A stretch of 64,000 nt of DNA from positions 193,635 through 257,634 of the forward strand of contig JH720342.1 of the NCBI GenBank assembly GCA_000231825.2, in the 5' to 3' direction. Below, piece by piece: positions 50,821 through 63,400 of the stretch. Position 1 is the stretch's first letter, and every line of letters begins with the position of its first letter. Made by a program: the position numbers and the translations under genes. Under the pieces are notes generated by a model. That model ran no database searches and had not been told where the DNA came from. It worked only from the letters and a program-made list of their open reading frames with translations. The DNA is from Tetrahymena elliotti 4EA (lineage: Eukaryota; Ciliophora; Oligohymenophorea; Hymenostomatida; Tetrahymenidae).

Positions 50821-52289
50821 GCTTACTTTATTCTATTCTTATGTAACAAAATGACTAATCCAATCAAGAAAATAAATAAAACTATATAATACTACATCAA
50901 AACAAATACTTTGTTATAAATTTTGAATTAAATAATAATTTTTTTTTCAAAAAAATATAATCAAATCAATACAAACTAAAATAATTTATTAAATATTTTA
51001 ATTTAAATAAAAAAAATGATATATCTCGTTTAGTATTCAATAATTTACATACGTTTTTATTCAAGCAAATACATATCAACAATTTTATTTACTTTATTTG
51101 TACATTTTTTCATTTAAATTTTTCTTTTCAAGTAACCTTACATATTTTTATTTAATATATTATTTAAATTGCTTTATTGTTGGAAAAGATATTATCATTA
51201 TATAAGCTTTACCTTTTGAATAAAAATTAAGAACTGCATGCAGACTCAAAAAAGTGGGCCAGAAAATAACTAGATAGCATTTTTATTTGTTTAGTGAAAT
51301 AATTTTTTTTTCAAATAATATTAAAATTAAAAAACCATTATTACTTTCTAAAACTACCCATTTTCATCCTTTTATACTAAACTATAGTTTTAAGATTTGA
51401 TTACTTTCAAAGCTTGTCAAGGTAGAGAATAACAATATGACACACATAATAGGTATTACTTCCTTCATCAATAAATATTTATTCCGAAAGAAATTAAAAA
51501 TTATTATGAAAATCATTAATAAAGCAATTTTTTAATAAAATCAATCACTAACTTGAAAAGAAAATTAAGCTTTTGAAAGGAGATTTTTTAAATATTATAA
51601 TTTGATGTTTTAAAAAAAAGAATTTCTACCTTCTTTTACAAAAAGATTTTTCTTGAACTTTATTTGTTCAAATTAAAAATTACAACAAAAATAATCTCAA
51701 AAAATTAATGATAATTTTTAAAATACAAAAAAGGTTTTATTAAAACAATTTTTTTTCTACATTCTGCTATTCAACTAAGAATGAGGAAGGTAGGAATAAG
51801 GTTTTCTAAAGAAGATTATTATTGACTTTACATGCATATAAGAAAATATTAAATCTTTAATGTATTATTTATAGCATTTTTTTGTACTAATTAAAGTTTT
51901 TTGATTTTTAGGATAATTTGATTCAAATAAACTATTTAGCTTTTTAGCAAAAAAATAAATTCAATTTAAAATAATTTTCTGACAAATATATTCATTTAAC
52001 ATAGATTTTTGAATAAAGATTTTGAAAATGAATTACTTACTTACTAAATGAATGAATGAATAAATGAGATTGATAAAAAGAAATAGTTTGCATTGAAAAA
52101 TGAATAGGTTTTTGGCTTGTGTTATGTATGATAAAAGAAAGATATGTGAATTGAAAATAAAAATATATAGTTTATGAAAATTTATTTAGGGTGATTAATG
52201 AATGAAGGCTAATTAAAATCAAAAAAAGAGTAAAAAAGTTAATTAATTTTAATAAAGAGGAATTAATTAATATATTTAAGTACTGTGAT
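50821..52289. other. Intergenic, AT-rich
   Basis: No gene or structured RNA supported. Confidence 0.5.
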
Positions 52290-55200
52290 ATGATTAAAGC
52301 ATTAAAAAGCGTTCAAAGATAATTAGTTTTTGTTCAAAAAGCTAGATTCTGCTAAGCTCCTAACTAGAATAATTAAGGATAAGGCAGCAGCAGTAATAAT
52401 AACAATAACAACAGCAATGAACCTTAATAATAGGCTGCAGCTCCTCAAACTGAAAAGCCTCAATAACCTGCATTTTTGAATGTTAACAAGGATGCCCAAA
52501 AAGATTAAAAGAAGACTTAAAATCATGAATAAAAAGATAATAAGCAAAACTTAAGTCAATCTAGCGTATATGGAACAAAGGTTCATGCAGGAAACAGTGA
52601 AGAAATAAAGAAATCAATTTAGAAATCAGTTAGTGATTTCTCAAGCACTTATAAGCTCAACTTGAATGATAAGAAGGTTAAAGCTGGAAACAAACAAACT
52701 TTTGTTAAGAAATCAGATCAAGAATCTATTTCTTAGAAAAAAGAAAGATTATTAAAAGGTATTCAACCCACTCAAGAAAAGTTGGTTGACAAGCACATTG
52801 GAAATGTTCCTGTAGCCCAATAAATTGTAGTTGAAAAATTGAAAAAGTATGCTTTAAGAGTTAGTGATACCAAGAGAATCCATGATAAATTGAACTCTGA
52901 AGAAGGAGTTGATTTCTCATATGTTGAACCCAGAAATCTTGAAATTTTGAATTCCTTTGTTCACAGAAAATCCGAAGAAATGGAAGAATTAATCTCTAAT
53001 TATCTTGGAGTTAACCAAACTCTTACCTAAGAAGAACAATTAGACGATTGGCGTCAATAACAAGCTTTAGATTATGTCAATGTATTTATAATTTGTTCAT
53101 ATATTATTTAACTAACTCACTAACTAATTTAATAACCATCAGCTATTTTAAATATTTATATCTTTTCTAGAAATCTACTTCGCAAAATGCATGTAATCAA
53201 TAAATCAACTAAAAAAAGGCAAACCCTTCCTTCAAAATTCATAGTAGCCAAACTAGATGCAATCATAAATTTGATTTCTACTTCTTCTTAGATATTATCA
53301 TAAATAAAAATAGTCATACCTACCCTTCATTTAAAATATTTGCTAAAATCAATCTAATTTTGTAATTCAACAATTCAGCTCTTTGTTGTTATTTATTAGC
53401 AAATGAAAATTACTCCATTCAAATCAATGGCATATATCTCAAAAATGGTTAAAATTTGATTGGAGATTAAATATGAAAAATTGGCTTGAAAATTGTTAAA
53501 ATCTTCAATTTAGCAATAAGAAATGATAGAAGCAATAAAGGAATTAAATTTGAATTAAAACATTTTCAGGAAATTTCTTGAGTGTGAAATAAGAGATTTA
53601 AATAAAAAAAGGGATTGAATAAATATTTAATTTAATGATGGTTTACTAACTTAAAAATATTAATGATTTAATTTATTTATTTTATTATTTATTTAGTTCA
53701 CCCCTGAAACTATGGGAAAACCTGAAGTATTTTATCCTGGTTCTGACAGAGGTCCTCACCCTTTAGATGATCCTTAAAATTTCATTTGTAATATTTTATT
53801 TCAAATAAAAGAAAAATATAATATTTTTTTGATTAAAAGAATGGTACGAAAAGCACTGTCCCATTCCTTACAGACCCCTTGTTGATTAAATGATGTAAAT
53901 GACTGATATGAAAATCACTGATAATAACATGCCTAGCTATATAAAGAAATGGATTGATTAAATTTAAGAAGATCCCCAAGAAGATTTAGATGTAAAATTT
54001 CATTTCATTTTAATACATTTTCATTCTATAAGAAAAATTGTTTCAAAACGAACAAGCTAAAAATGATAAAAAATAAAAAGACATGTCAAAAATAAACAAG
54101 CAGCATATTTACTAGCATTTATGATTAAACAGCTTAAATAACATTCTAGCATAAAAGCAACTTAATCCATTATTAGGTTTTAATTACAAATGTTTCAAAG
54201 CTCTTTATTATTTCTTTCAGCTTTAAAAGCCAATTTAATTTCCAAAATTATCAAAACATAAAATGAATTAATATTTAGATCATTATTTGATTTAACAAAT
54301 TAATATTTTGAATATTATTAGAATAGTATTTTGAATGTCATTAAATAACTTGAAAAGTTTGCTTTTATATTATTATAACAAAAAATTCATTTATTAAGAT
54401 TTTACTTCATTTTTGTTAATTTGTCTTTTTCATTTATTTTGTTAATTTATTTAGCAAGAAAAAGAAGATGACTAGGAAGAAGATCTTGATAGTGATGAAG
54501 AAGCTGACATAAGTGAAGATGAAGATGTTGGTTTAACTGAAAATAAGGCTTAAAATGATGAATTAGAATAATAATTATGCTCTGTCGTTGGTGGTGGATA
54601 AGGTGTTTTCTTTTACAGAACAAATCCTCTCCCTCGTTTGAATGTTGACAATACAAGTTTATGGTCTTTAGATTAAAACAATGAACTTCCTGAAGATACC
54701 TCTCCTGAAGAGCAAATTATCAATTGTGAAGGTAACATCACCTTCCACTCTGGTCTCTAAGAGTACGAAATTCCAGCTTTCCCTGAAACTTTGAGCTCAT
54801 ACATCACTCATTACTAGATTCCTAGTATTGAAAAGTGGTCTATCTTCAGACAATTCCCCAATATGTATCACTGGTGGAAGAATTTCTATGAGACCAATAA
54901 GAAATTAAGTGAATAGCCTCTTATTAAATATTAATATTCTGGTCTTCCCTCTGTTTACACTTATTTCTATACCATGCCAGAATTTGCAAGAAACAATCTT
55001 GTTGTTTAAAATGTTGCTAGATGCTTTGAATTCAACAGACCTGAACTCAATCATTAATAGAAAATTATGGCTCTCAATTTTGCTGCTAAATTCGCTTTAC
55101 CCATCGATAACTGTAAATTTCTATTTTCATTCCAATACACCCACCCCAATCCCTTATGATTTCTCCTCATTTTGTTTTAAATAATTTCTGTGTTTGTTTT

Positions 55201-55747
55201 CCTTCTCTTAATTTTAGAAGAATTAAATGAGGAAGAAATTAAAGTATTGTAAAATAAATTAAAAAATATTAAATTAAAAATAAAGTAATTGCCCATGCTG
55301 CAAGCTAAATGATTATCAGTCAAAAGCACTTCTTGACAGCTAAGGAAGAAGATAGATTGAGAACTGTTAACTAATTCTACTACGAAGCTGTAAATTAAAA
55401 AAATTAAATAAATAAATAAATTGAATTAATATTTTAATTATTTAGGATACTGAAGCTTGGGATATCCACTTAGCTCATGAAGAACATACCATAGAATAAA
55501 TAGAAAACTTCTAAGCTCCCAAATATCTTGGTGTCGAAGAAGTAGAAGAATAATTATGTGACTTACCTGTAAGAAATCAATTAATTTTGGTTGAAAGATT
55601 TTTTATTAATTAACTTTTTATGATAAAAAATAGTTGGAATACTATGACAACGATGATGGTTTCTGGAATGACTTCATTAAAGAAAAATTAAATAGAAATA
55701 ATGCTGCCTATGCTGCTACTTAGGGAAGAGCTTTCTTCAAGCATTGA
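52290..55747 (+). CDS. Conserved-looking protein of unknown family, putative mitochondrial
   Basis: Seven exons: 52290..53081, 53697..53787, 53840..53991, 54455..55112, 55286..55389, 55446..55568, 55634..55747; 677 aa, phases agree throughout. The N-terminus MIKALKSVQRQLVFVQKARF is basic, free of acidic residues and amphipathic, like a mitochondrial presequence; Gln/Asn/Ala-rich sequence follows. The folded part contains tight, Trp/Tyr/Pro-rich blocks typical of a conserved structural subunit: FYPGSDRGPHPLDDP, WYEKHCPIPYR, IEKWSIFRQFPNMYHWWKNF, EAWDIHLAHEEHTIEQ and a C-terminal GFWNDFIKEKL. An acidic stretch (EEDLDSDEEADISEDED) lies in the middle. I do not recognise the family. A subunit of a mitochondrial complex (respiratory chain or ribosome) is one possibility; a ciliary protein is another. 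The splicing is well supported, the role is not. Confidence 0.75.
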
Positions 55748-57733
55748 GAAATAAATAAATAAAATATTATCTATATATCTATTACCAATTGTTTAAGATT
55801 ACTTACTATTTTAAGCTCAGCACTTCAAATTTTATTTAAAATAAAGCTTATACCACTTGCTTCCAATCAAGTGGGCCAATTAAATTCTATTTTATTATCT
55901 ATCGATCTAAGAGTATAATTTAGTAAATGCATGCACTTACCTACTTACTTACTTATATTTATGTTTTTTAAAACTAATTTTTTCACTCACTTACATTTCA
56001 TTTATCTTTCAATTATTTAATAAAAATAATATCTTCGTGAACTCAAATAATTATTATTCTTTTGTAAATTCCAATTTTAACTACTTAATTCCTTCATTTA
56101 ATTTGATTGAAATATTTTTTTACTATTTAATTATTAAGTTTTTGACATTTTTTAATGTTTTTTACAATATAATTAATTTGAAATATTTTATTTCTTTTTT
56201 ATTGTTTCTTATCTTTTTATCTATTAATTTATCTATGTTTGATCCCATTTACTTTTCAAATTCACACTCAAGTTAATTTCTATATTTGAAGTCTTTCTTA
56301 GAATTTTCTTTTTAAGTATTTTTTCAGCTTATTAAATCCCAATAATAATTTTGATTTATTTTATTTACAGTTAGTTTTTTATTATTGGTCTAGTTTTGAA
56401 TAAATATCAATTATTCAACATAGTATTAATTGTTTTTTAAATAATTTTTATACAAATATAAGCAAGTATTTTAAATAGCAAAGTTTATTCAATAAATAAA
56501 TAAATTAAAAAAAAAAAAATAGCTGTAAACTGTGCAATTGTATGTAGCCGAATAGGCAGTACCTTAGGGTACTATACATATATATATATAAATAAATAAG
56601 TAAAAGTTATGGATTTTAGGTAATTTTTATGAATTTAATATTTTTTGTGAATCTTTAATAAAGAATATTGAAATGGAGTTAATTCAAAAAAAAAAATTAT
56701 TTGAGTAGACATTTTTGATTTAGCATGAATTTTAATGAGGTATTAATAAGAAAAAATATTTAATAATACTCACATATTAATTATATGCATAAAGTTAAGC
56801 TAAAACGTAAATTAATAGTGAGTGAGTATATTAATTTTTACAAATTTGATTGATGTAAATAGGTAATGAATGAAGATGTATTGTTACAAAACATAGATAG
56901 ATACCTAAATAACTCTAATAAAAAAATACATTTTCTTTTAAACTTAAATGGGATTGAATATATTTAATAAAATAGAAGGATTTTAAAATAATAAATAATA
57001 TTTTCATGCAATAAAATTGAGTTATTTTAGTATGTTCTAGAATAAATTAAAATATGTAATTTCTATTACAACAATAAAAATATGATAAGAATCAACTGTA
57101 TTTCCTTGATCTCATCATACAAAAAAAGAAAATTCTATTAAAACAAACAGGCAAGTAGACAGCCAAACAAGCTATTCTTCATTCCTTCGTAATTTCATTG
57201 CTGTATCATTTAATTATTTAATGAGTGAATAAATAAATTATATTATTCATTAAGCAATACTGTCAAGAAAATAACTTGATAGCTTTAATAGAAAATAAGA
57301 AAAAATCAATCAATCAATCAATTACAAAATGCTCTAAAAATATTTGTTAGTTTATTTTTTTTTGCTTGATTGATGAGCTAGTTTTTTGTTAAATTTTCTT
57401 TCTATTTTTTGAATGAAGCAAAAGATTTTTCTAAAAAGATCTATTTATCTATCTTTGTATGCATTTATTTTTTATAGAAGTCGTGATAGTAAATAGAAAT
57501 AGAATGAATGAATTTTATTATGAATTAATTAAATATTTCATGTTTGATTGAAGCATGTTTTTTACCTTAAGTGAATAAGTAAAATCTAGATAACTTTTAG
57601 ACTAATGTCTTATTGAAATATTAATTAATTTGTATAAAAAATAAAAAAGAAAAATAATTAAAAACTCAAATCTTTTAAAAAATATCTCATAGTAGTATTA
57701 TTAAATAAATAAATATAAAGTCAATCATTCAAA
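55748..57733. other. Intergenic, AT-rich, with one dispersed element
   Basis: No gene is seen apart from the repeat at 56,537-56,590. CTTA/AATA-type short runs occur near 55,940-55,960 and 57,300-57,330. Confidence 0.5.
56537..56590 (+). repeat. Second copy of hairpin element (AGGCAGTACC-TTAG-GGTACT)
   Basis: Identical over about 33 bases to 22,449-22,481, starting AGGCAGTACCTTAGGGTACT and continuing into a TATA run; similarity extends weakly upstream (ATTGTAT..TAGCC). The inner 6-bp stem and 4-nt loop are conserved. Confidence 0.6.
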
Positions 57734-58129
57734 ATGTCCACCTAAGATAACAAGCAATAAATCGAAAAGCAAGTTGATAAGTTCACTAACGCTTTAGTCC
57801 CTGTTGCCAAAGAATTCACTGCAGGATCCGTTTTTGGTTTCTGTGCTGGCTACTTCAGCAGAAACGCTGTTAAATATGCTGCTTTCGTTACCGGAGGTGC
57901 TTTCATCTTCCTTTAAATCCTCTCTCACAAGGGTTACATCACCATGAATATGAATAAAATTGAAGAAGACCTTAAGAATGCTGCTGATTTAGATGGAGAT
58001 GGCAAGCTCACCACTAACGACGTTAAGGTTGGCCTTAAGAAGTTCCTCGCTGTCATTGGTGACAAGGTTCCTAATGCTGCTGGTTTTGTTGCTGCCTACT
58101 TCCTTGGTTTAAGTGGAAAGCTCTTGTGA
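57734..58129 (+). CDS. FUN14-domain membrane protein with an EF-hand
   Basis: Single exon, 131 aa, ending TGA; the ATG in AAAATGTCC is the first in frame. FUN14-family proteins (FUNDC1/2 and relatives) are small membrane proteins, in animals located in the mitochondrial outer membrane and in plants in organelles. The family signature is clear: GSVFGFCAGYFSRNAVKYAA then GGAFIFLQILSHKGYI as the first hydrophobic hairpin, and PNAAGFVAAYFLGLSGK as the last helix. Between them is a perfect 12-residue EF-hand loop DLDGDGKLTTND (85-96, Asp at 1, 3, 5 and 12), suggesting calcium binding. There is no N-terminal LC3-interacting motif like that of FUNDC1. Codon choice is much GC-richer than in neighbouring genes (GTC, ACC, CTC, TTC, AAG), which in ciliates usually marks highly expressed genes. 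Confidence 0.9.
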
Positions 58130-59946
58130 GTAACACAAATATGATTAACAGGATTTTTATATATTAGCCAGCCATCTGATTTCAATTTGATCTTCTGTTT
58201 ATTAGCTTTGAATTAAATACTTATATGCAATTATTTTAAGCAAATTCGAGAAAAATAAAGGCAGCAGAGTACAGATAGTTATCTAGCTAATAATGGTTTA
58301 AAAAGAATCCTCAAATTTTCTGTTTAAAAAGCTATTAGAATAAGTTCTTAAACATTTTAATTATAATTTTATATATAAATATATTTATGAAATATTCTCA
58401 TTTTTGTTGTTGTTGTTGTAAAGAGTCTAAAAATATACTTTGATATTATATATATACCCTTCTAATTAATATTAAGTAGAAATATCTTCTATTAAATTTA
58501 TCAAAACGTCAATTTTTACTTAAAATCAATTTGATCTATCTATCTATCAACCAATAATTTACTTCTCAAATTCAACAAACTTAAAAATTAAAAAGTTATT
58601 TGATTGATAAATAAATACAACAAAAAATTTTTAACATTAAGATTTATTCACACCATTTTAATAAATTAAAGTTGAAATTGTTGCGAAAATTTAAATAATC
58701 TATGGAATTATATTTCAAACATGTTTTTATTTCTTACTTTTGTAAACGTAATGTCTCTAACATCTTAAATTTTAATGAAATTTAGTTTTTTATTATAATT
58801 AAATTACAGTAAAATTATTAAATGAAATCATATTATATCTTATCTATTTATCCACCACTTTTCACTTTTTAATTGAAATTATTTCATGATCTAAGCAAAA
58901 ACTCACTCCAAATTCAATTTGATTTCAAAGAATTCTTTTAAACTAAAATATTCTAATATCATTTATTATATTAGTATTTTAATTTAATTTAATTTTAAAA
59001 TTCAATATAAAAGACAATAAAGACCAACAAACTTTGTTATTAGATTGTAAACAGAAATAACTTTTAAGTCAGTATTTTTTTTGAGATTATTTATCATTTT
59101 CAAATTTGTTAAGAAAATGAAAAAGCTTTGAACTAGTTTAGTCAAATAAATATATCCAAAATATAATATTCCAATGTAAGCTATATCCTGCTTGTTTGTT
59201 GGTCTATTTTTAACAAACAGCTAATTAATAAATAATAAAATTGATTTGAATACGAGGTTTGGTATACATTTTTTATTTGAATGCAAAGAATTCTATCTTT
59301 TCTCTTAGAATAAGAAATATTTAAAATTATTTAGTAAAATTGACTAAGATGTCTATCAACTTATTTTATTTTAAGTATCAATTAGCTATTTTATTCATAT
59401 TCTTCCATTTTTTTTATTCTAGACAATACAATTTTTGTTAAGCTTAAGAAAAAAAAGATTAATTTATAATTTTTATTCAATAAAGTTAAAATTAGAACTT
59501 CATTACTGAAAAAATAATGGATTATTGAAAAAGAGTATTTTATATTAAAAGTAACTAACTATTTCCGAAATTAATCAAATAAGTGTTCAAAAAGTTTACA
59601 TTGGAATAAAATAAATAAGGTAAAGTAATCAATCTAAAAACAATCACTGTCTTCCACTTATTTTAGCTTACAAAACTAATTTACATTTATTCAAAGTAAC
59701 AATAAAAATTCTTCTAAATGAGTAAATGCAATAAACTGAATTTAAATGACATCTTCTTTGCTATGCTTACAAAAAAAATTAAAATAGTTAAACACTAACT
59801 AAATTCTCATTAAACAAGTTTAAATTTTAGCAGAAGAAGAAGAAGTAGTAACCTAGTAATTCAATAATTTTTTGTATCAAAAACCAAATATGAATTTCAT
59901 TAACAAACAAACGAATGAAAGAGATGAGATTGATAAAATGGAGAGA

Positions 59947-60019
<73 letters not shown>

Positions 60020-60405
60020 GGAATATGGAATTATGAATGGAGATTAATATAGATATTGAAAACAATAATTTTATTATCATTTTAATAAATATTCATTTTT
60101 ATAATTAATTTATAGTAGTAAATTTAATAAAGTTATCAAAAAGATAAATAGATCCAAGATGTGGAAGAATTTAATTTTTTTATTTAATACAAAATCGTTT
60201 CACTAAGCTGAAGCATAGCTCATAAGTTCTTATATAATTTATCAATCAATCTTGTTAACTGAATAGAATAGCTACTAACTAAATAACTACTCAAATCAAG
60301 CATCAATTCTATTTATTTATTTGTTTGTTTGTTTATTGATTAACTTGGAACCAACTAATTCTTTCATTCATTCAATTTTATAATTTATTTGTTTGTTGTT
60401 AAATA
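58130..60405. other. Intergenic, AT-rich, with a GATA microsatellite
   Basis: Apart from the microsatellite at 59,948-60,019, I see no gene or structured RNA. Confidence 0.5.
59948..60019 (+). repeat. (GATA)n microsatellite
   Basis: About 72 bp of GATA units with one interruption (ATAATAGATA) after the first four. Confidence 0.98.
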
Positions 60406-63400
60406 TCAGTTATCGTTATCGTGTCCATTGAAGATATTTTTTTCGTTATCTTTAATGTCATTCTCAAATTCTTTTTCATTGATTAAATGTTTTTTTAATC
60501 CTAATTACTTTTCGATTACAGAGCTTGACTTTTCAGAATCATCTTGATCCTCTTCTTCAGACTCTTCGATTTCTTAATATGAATCTTTTTTGTTAGATTA
60601 ATGATGATGCTTAGAAGCAGAAGAAGCATTGTTTGACGATTCTGCATTTTTATGATTTTCTTTGTGAGATTTTTCACTTTAGCCTTAAGAGTTTTCTTTT
60701 GGTTAATCTTAATGACCAGTAGAATGAGATAAAGGTTCTGATAAGTACTGTTTTTCATTTACAGTGGCTTATTTATTAGGTTCTCCAGTAGATTTATATT
60801 AGCTATCTGTAGAGCTAAAATCTGTTGTACTTGAAGAACTAAATGCAGATTCTTATTCAGAAGTACTATCACGATTACCTTTTGCATTGAGGCAAAGATT
60901 ATTATTATGGAGGGTATTTTTATTATGGCTGTTGTTTATTATTACATTATTATTACTATTACTATTTTTAATGCTAGTATGATCATTAATATTAATAGTG
61001 TTTGTGTGTGTGTTATTATTATTTTTGATATTATTGTTGCTATTGTTATCGCTATTGCAGTTGTTGTTGTTATTATTATTATTATTATTATTGCTGTTTA
61101 TTGTTGCGAATTCTATTTCTATTTAAACCTCTTCTTTACTTATTTTTAATGGCTGTTCTAGTTTTCCTTATTTTTCTATATCATTAGCATGAAGTTAAAC
61201 AGTGCTGACTTCAGCTGTTGAAGGACCATTATTATTATCATCATCAAAGTGGAAATCAGAAATATCAATTTCTTTTCCTTATTAGAATTTTTGACAACTA
61301 ATTCTTTCTACTTCATCTCTTCTAAGTCTTTCTTTTGTTAAGAATAAAAGCAAGAAAGCTAAACCAAAAGATGATAGCAATATTATTGTTCCCAAAAATG
61401 ATTAAGTTTATGATTAACCCTTAACAATAAAGCTTAAAACAGATCCATAAATCAAAGAAAATATTCCATTCACGCTAGAAAGAAATCCTACTGCACTGCC
61501 TTCACCGATTGGGAAGACGCTCTCACAAGCAAATTCCAAAAAGGCTGGAATTAAAGGAACAAAAAATAATCCAACAATAGCTGCAGAACCAACAGCCAAA
61601 AATATAGACTTAGTATATAAAACTAGCTAGAATAAAAACATGCATCCAGTACCACCAATCATATAAATACCTAATTTTTAAAATAAAATCATGAATAAAT
61701 AAATTATTAAATTTCTATTTTGCTTTAAAAACAAAAATTTCTTCACTTTACTAAACTTAAACACAGTTTCTTTTATTCATTTAAAAATCATAGTAATTTT
61801 ATCATTACAACTTTAGTGATTTAAAAATTTATTTATTTGTTCTCTAAATTTATTTTGATAGGAAATATTTCCTTTTGTATTCTGAAATCTATTAATTTAA
61901 ATTTTTTGCTAAACTTTATTGTTTTTTTCTCTACTTTCAGGTTAAGTTTCTTTCTCTTGTTAATGAAGTTATTTTTTATCAGTAAATTCACTTTTTTAAT
62001 TTTTTTTGCTATCAACTCTTGCTGATTTTTTTAAAACTAAATTTCTTTTTTGACCAATACAATTTGCTTTCATTTAAAATCATATTTTTTGTTTAAATTC
62101 TTGAATAATTTTATTTTCTACAATTTACTTTGTTGTTTATTAATTTTTTTGTTTGCTTTCAAGTGAATCTTTATTTTTTTACATTTTGTCTTAGCTTTGG
62201 TTTGGTCTAAAAGAAACTCTAAACAAACCAATGCTTTCAAGTGAATCTTTATTTTTTTACATTTTGTCTTAGCTTTGGTTTGGTCTAAAAGAAACTCTAA
62301 ACAAACCAAAGCTTTCAAGTGAATCTTTATTTTTTTACATTTTGTCTTAGCTTTGGTTTGGTTTAAAAGAAACTCTAAACAAATTCATTTTTTGTAGTCT
62401 TTGTTTTTTTATTTATTTGATTGCCTTAAAGTAGAATCACATTATTTTGGTTTTTTTTTTTTTCTATTGAGAAGTTAAATGAGAGAAGCAAATTATTTAA
62501 ATGAAGAATGAAGTAGATAAAGTGGTGAGCGTAAAAAAAAAATAAATATTTTTTGGATCGATGAGTCTACTAAATTTGATAGGGAGGGAAGAACTATCAA
62601 AATTAAGAAATTTAGATCAAAAAGTTGATTTATTTTTAATTTACTGTTGAGAAATTTAAATTAATAAGGAGTTAGGAAGTAATTTGGGAATTAATTAAAA
62701 AGGCTAGTGATTTTATTTTTTAATCGCAAATTTTTTGATTTTGTTGAAAAGTTGGGAGCTAATTTTTGATAAGTTAGAAATTGAAAAATTGCTTTTTTAT
62801 TTAAAATTGAGAGAATTCATCAAAGGGGAAAATAAAGGAGGAGGAGATAAGAAAGTCATTTTTAGCGTGATTTTTTAAATTTGACTTAAGCAATGAATTT
62901 TAATGATTTTTTGCATTTTATTTAATTTATTATTAATGTTTTAAGAAATAAACCAATTGTTTACCCATTTAATATTTATATTTTTTGTACTTGTTGAGGA
63001 AGTAGCTACCTATAATAATGCCAAAAATCCCACCAATAGGAATGGCTGCAAGCATGAAAGTAGAATCAGCACTATCGAAACCATAAGGATTGATAAAATA
63101 GCTGATAGAAGTAGACATACCATTTATACTTCCTAAGATAAGACCTTACTAGATAACAATAAAGACATAGTTTCTATTTTTAATTAGATGGACTACTGAT
63201 TCCTTAAAATTCTATTCTCTTTCAATTTAAGCAGTGAAACTGGGAGGAGTGGGAGGTTGTTGCTTGAAAAATATCCATAGCAAAAGGCCAATTCCACTTA
63301 CTATGAAGGCAATCAAAAACATCAATTCAAATACAAGATCTCTGCCTTCTTACTCATTGGAAGGTTCATAACGATAACTTCCCATGAAATTTCCTGCAAA

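Noticed and set aside
60907..61149. Ile/Val-rich plus-strand frame
   Set aside because: Antisense of the poly-Asn (AAT/AAC) tail of the MFS transporter.
62118..62318. Minus-strand repeat protein from the 78-bp tandem repeats
   Set aside because: It lies between matched phase-1 splice sites of the MFS gene and has no start context or neighbouring coding signal.
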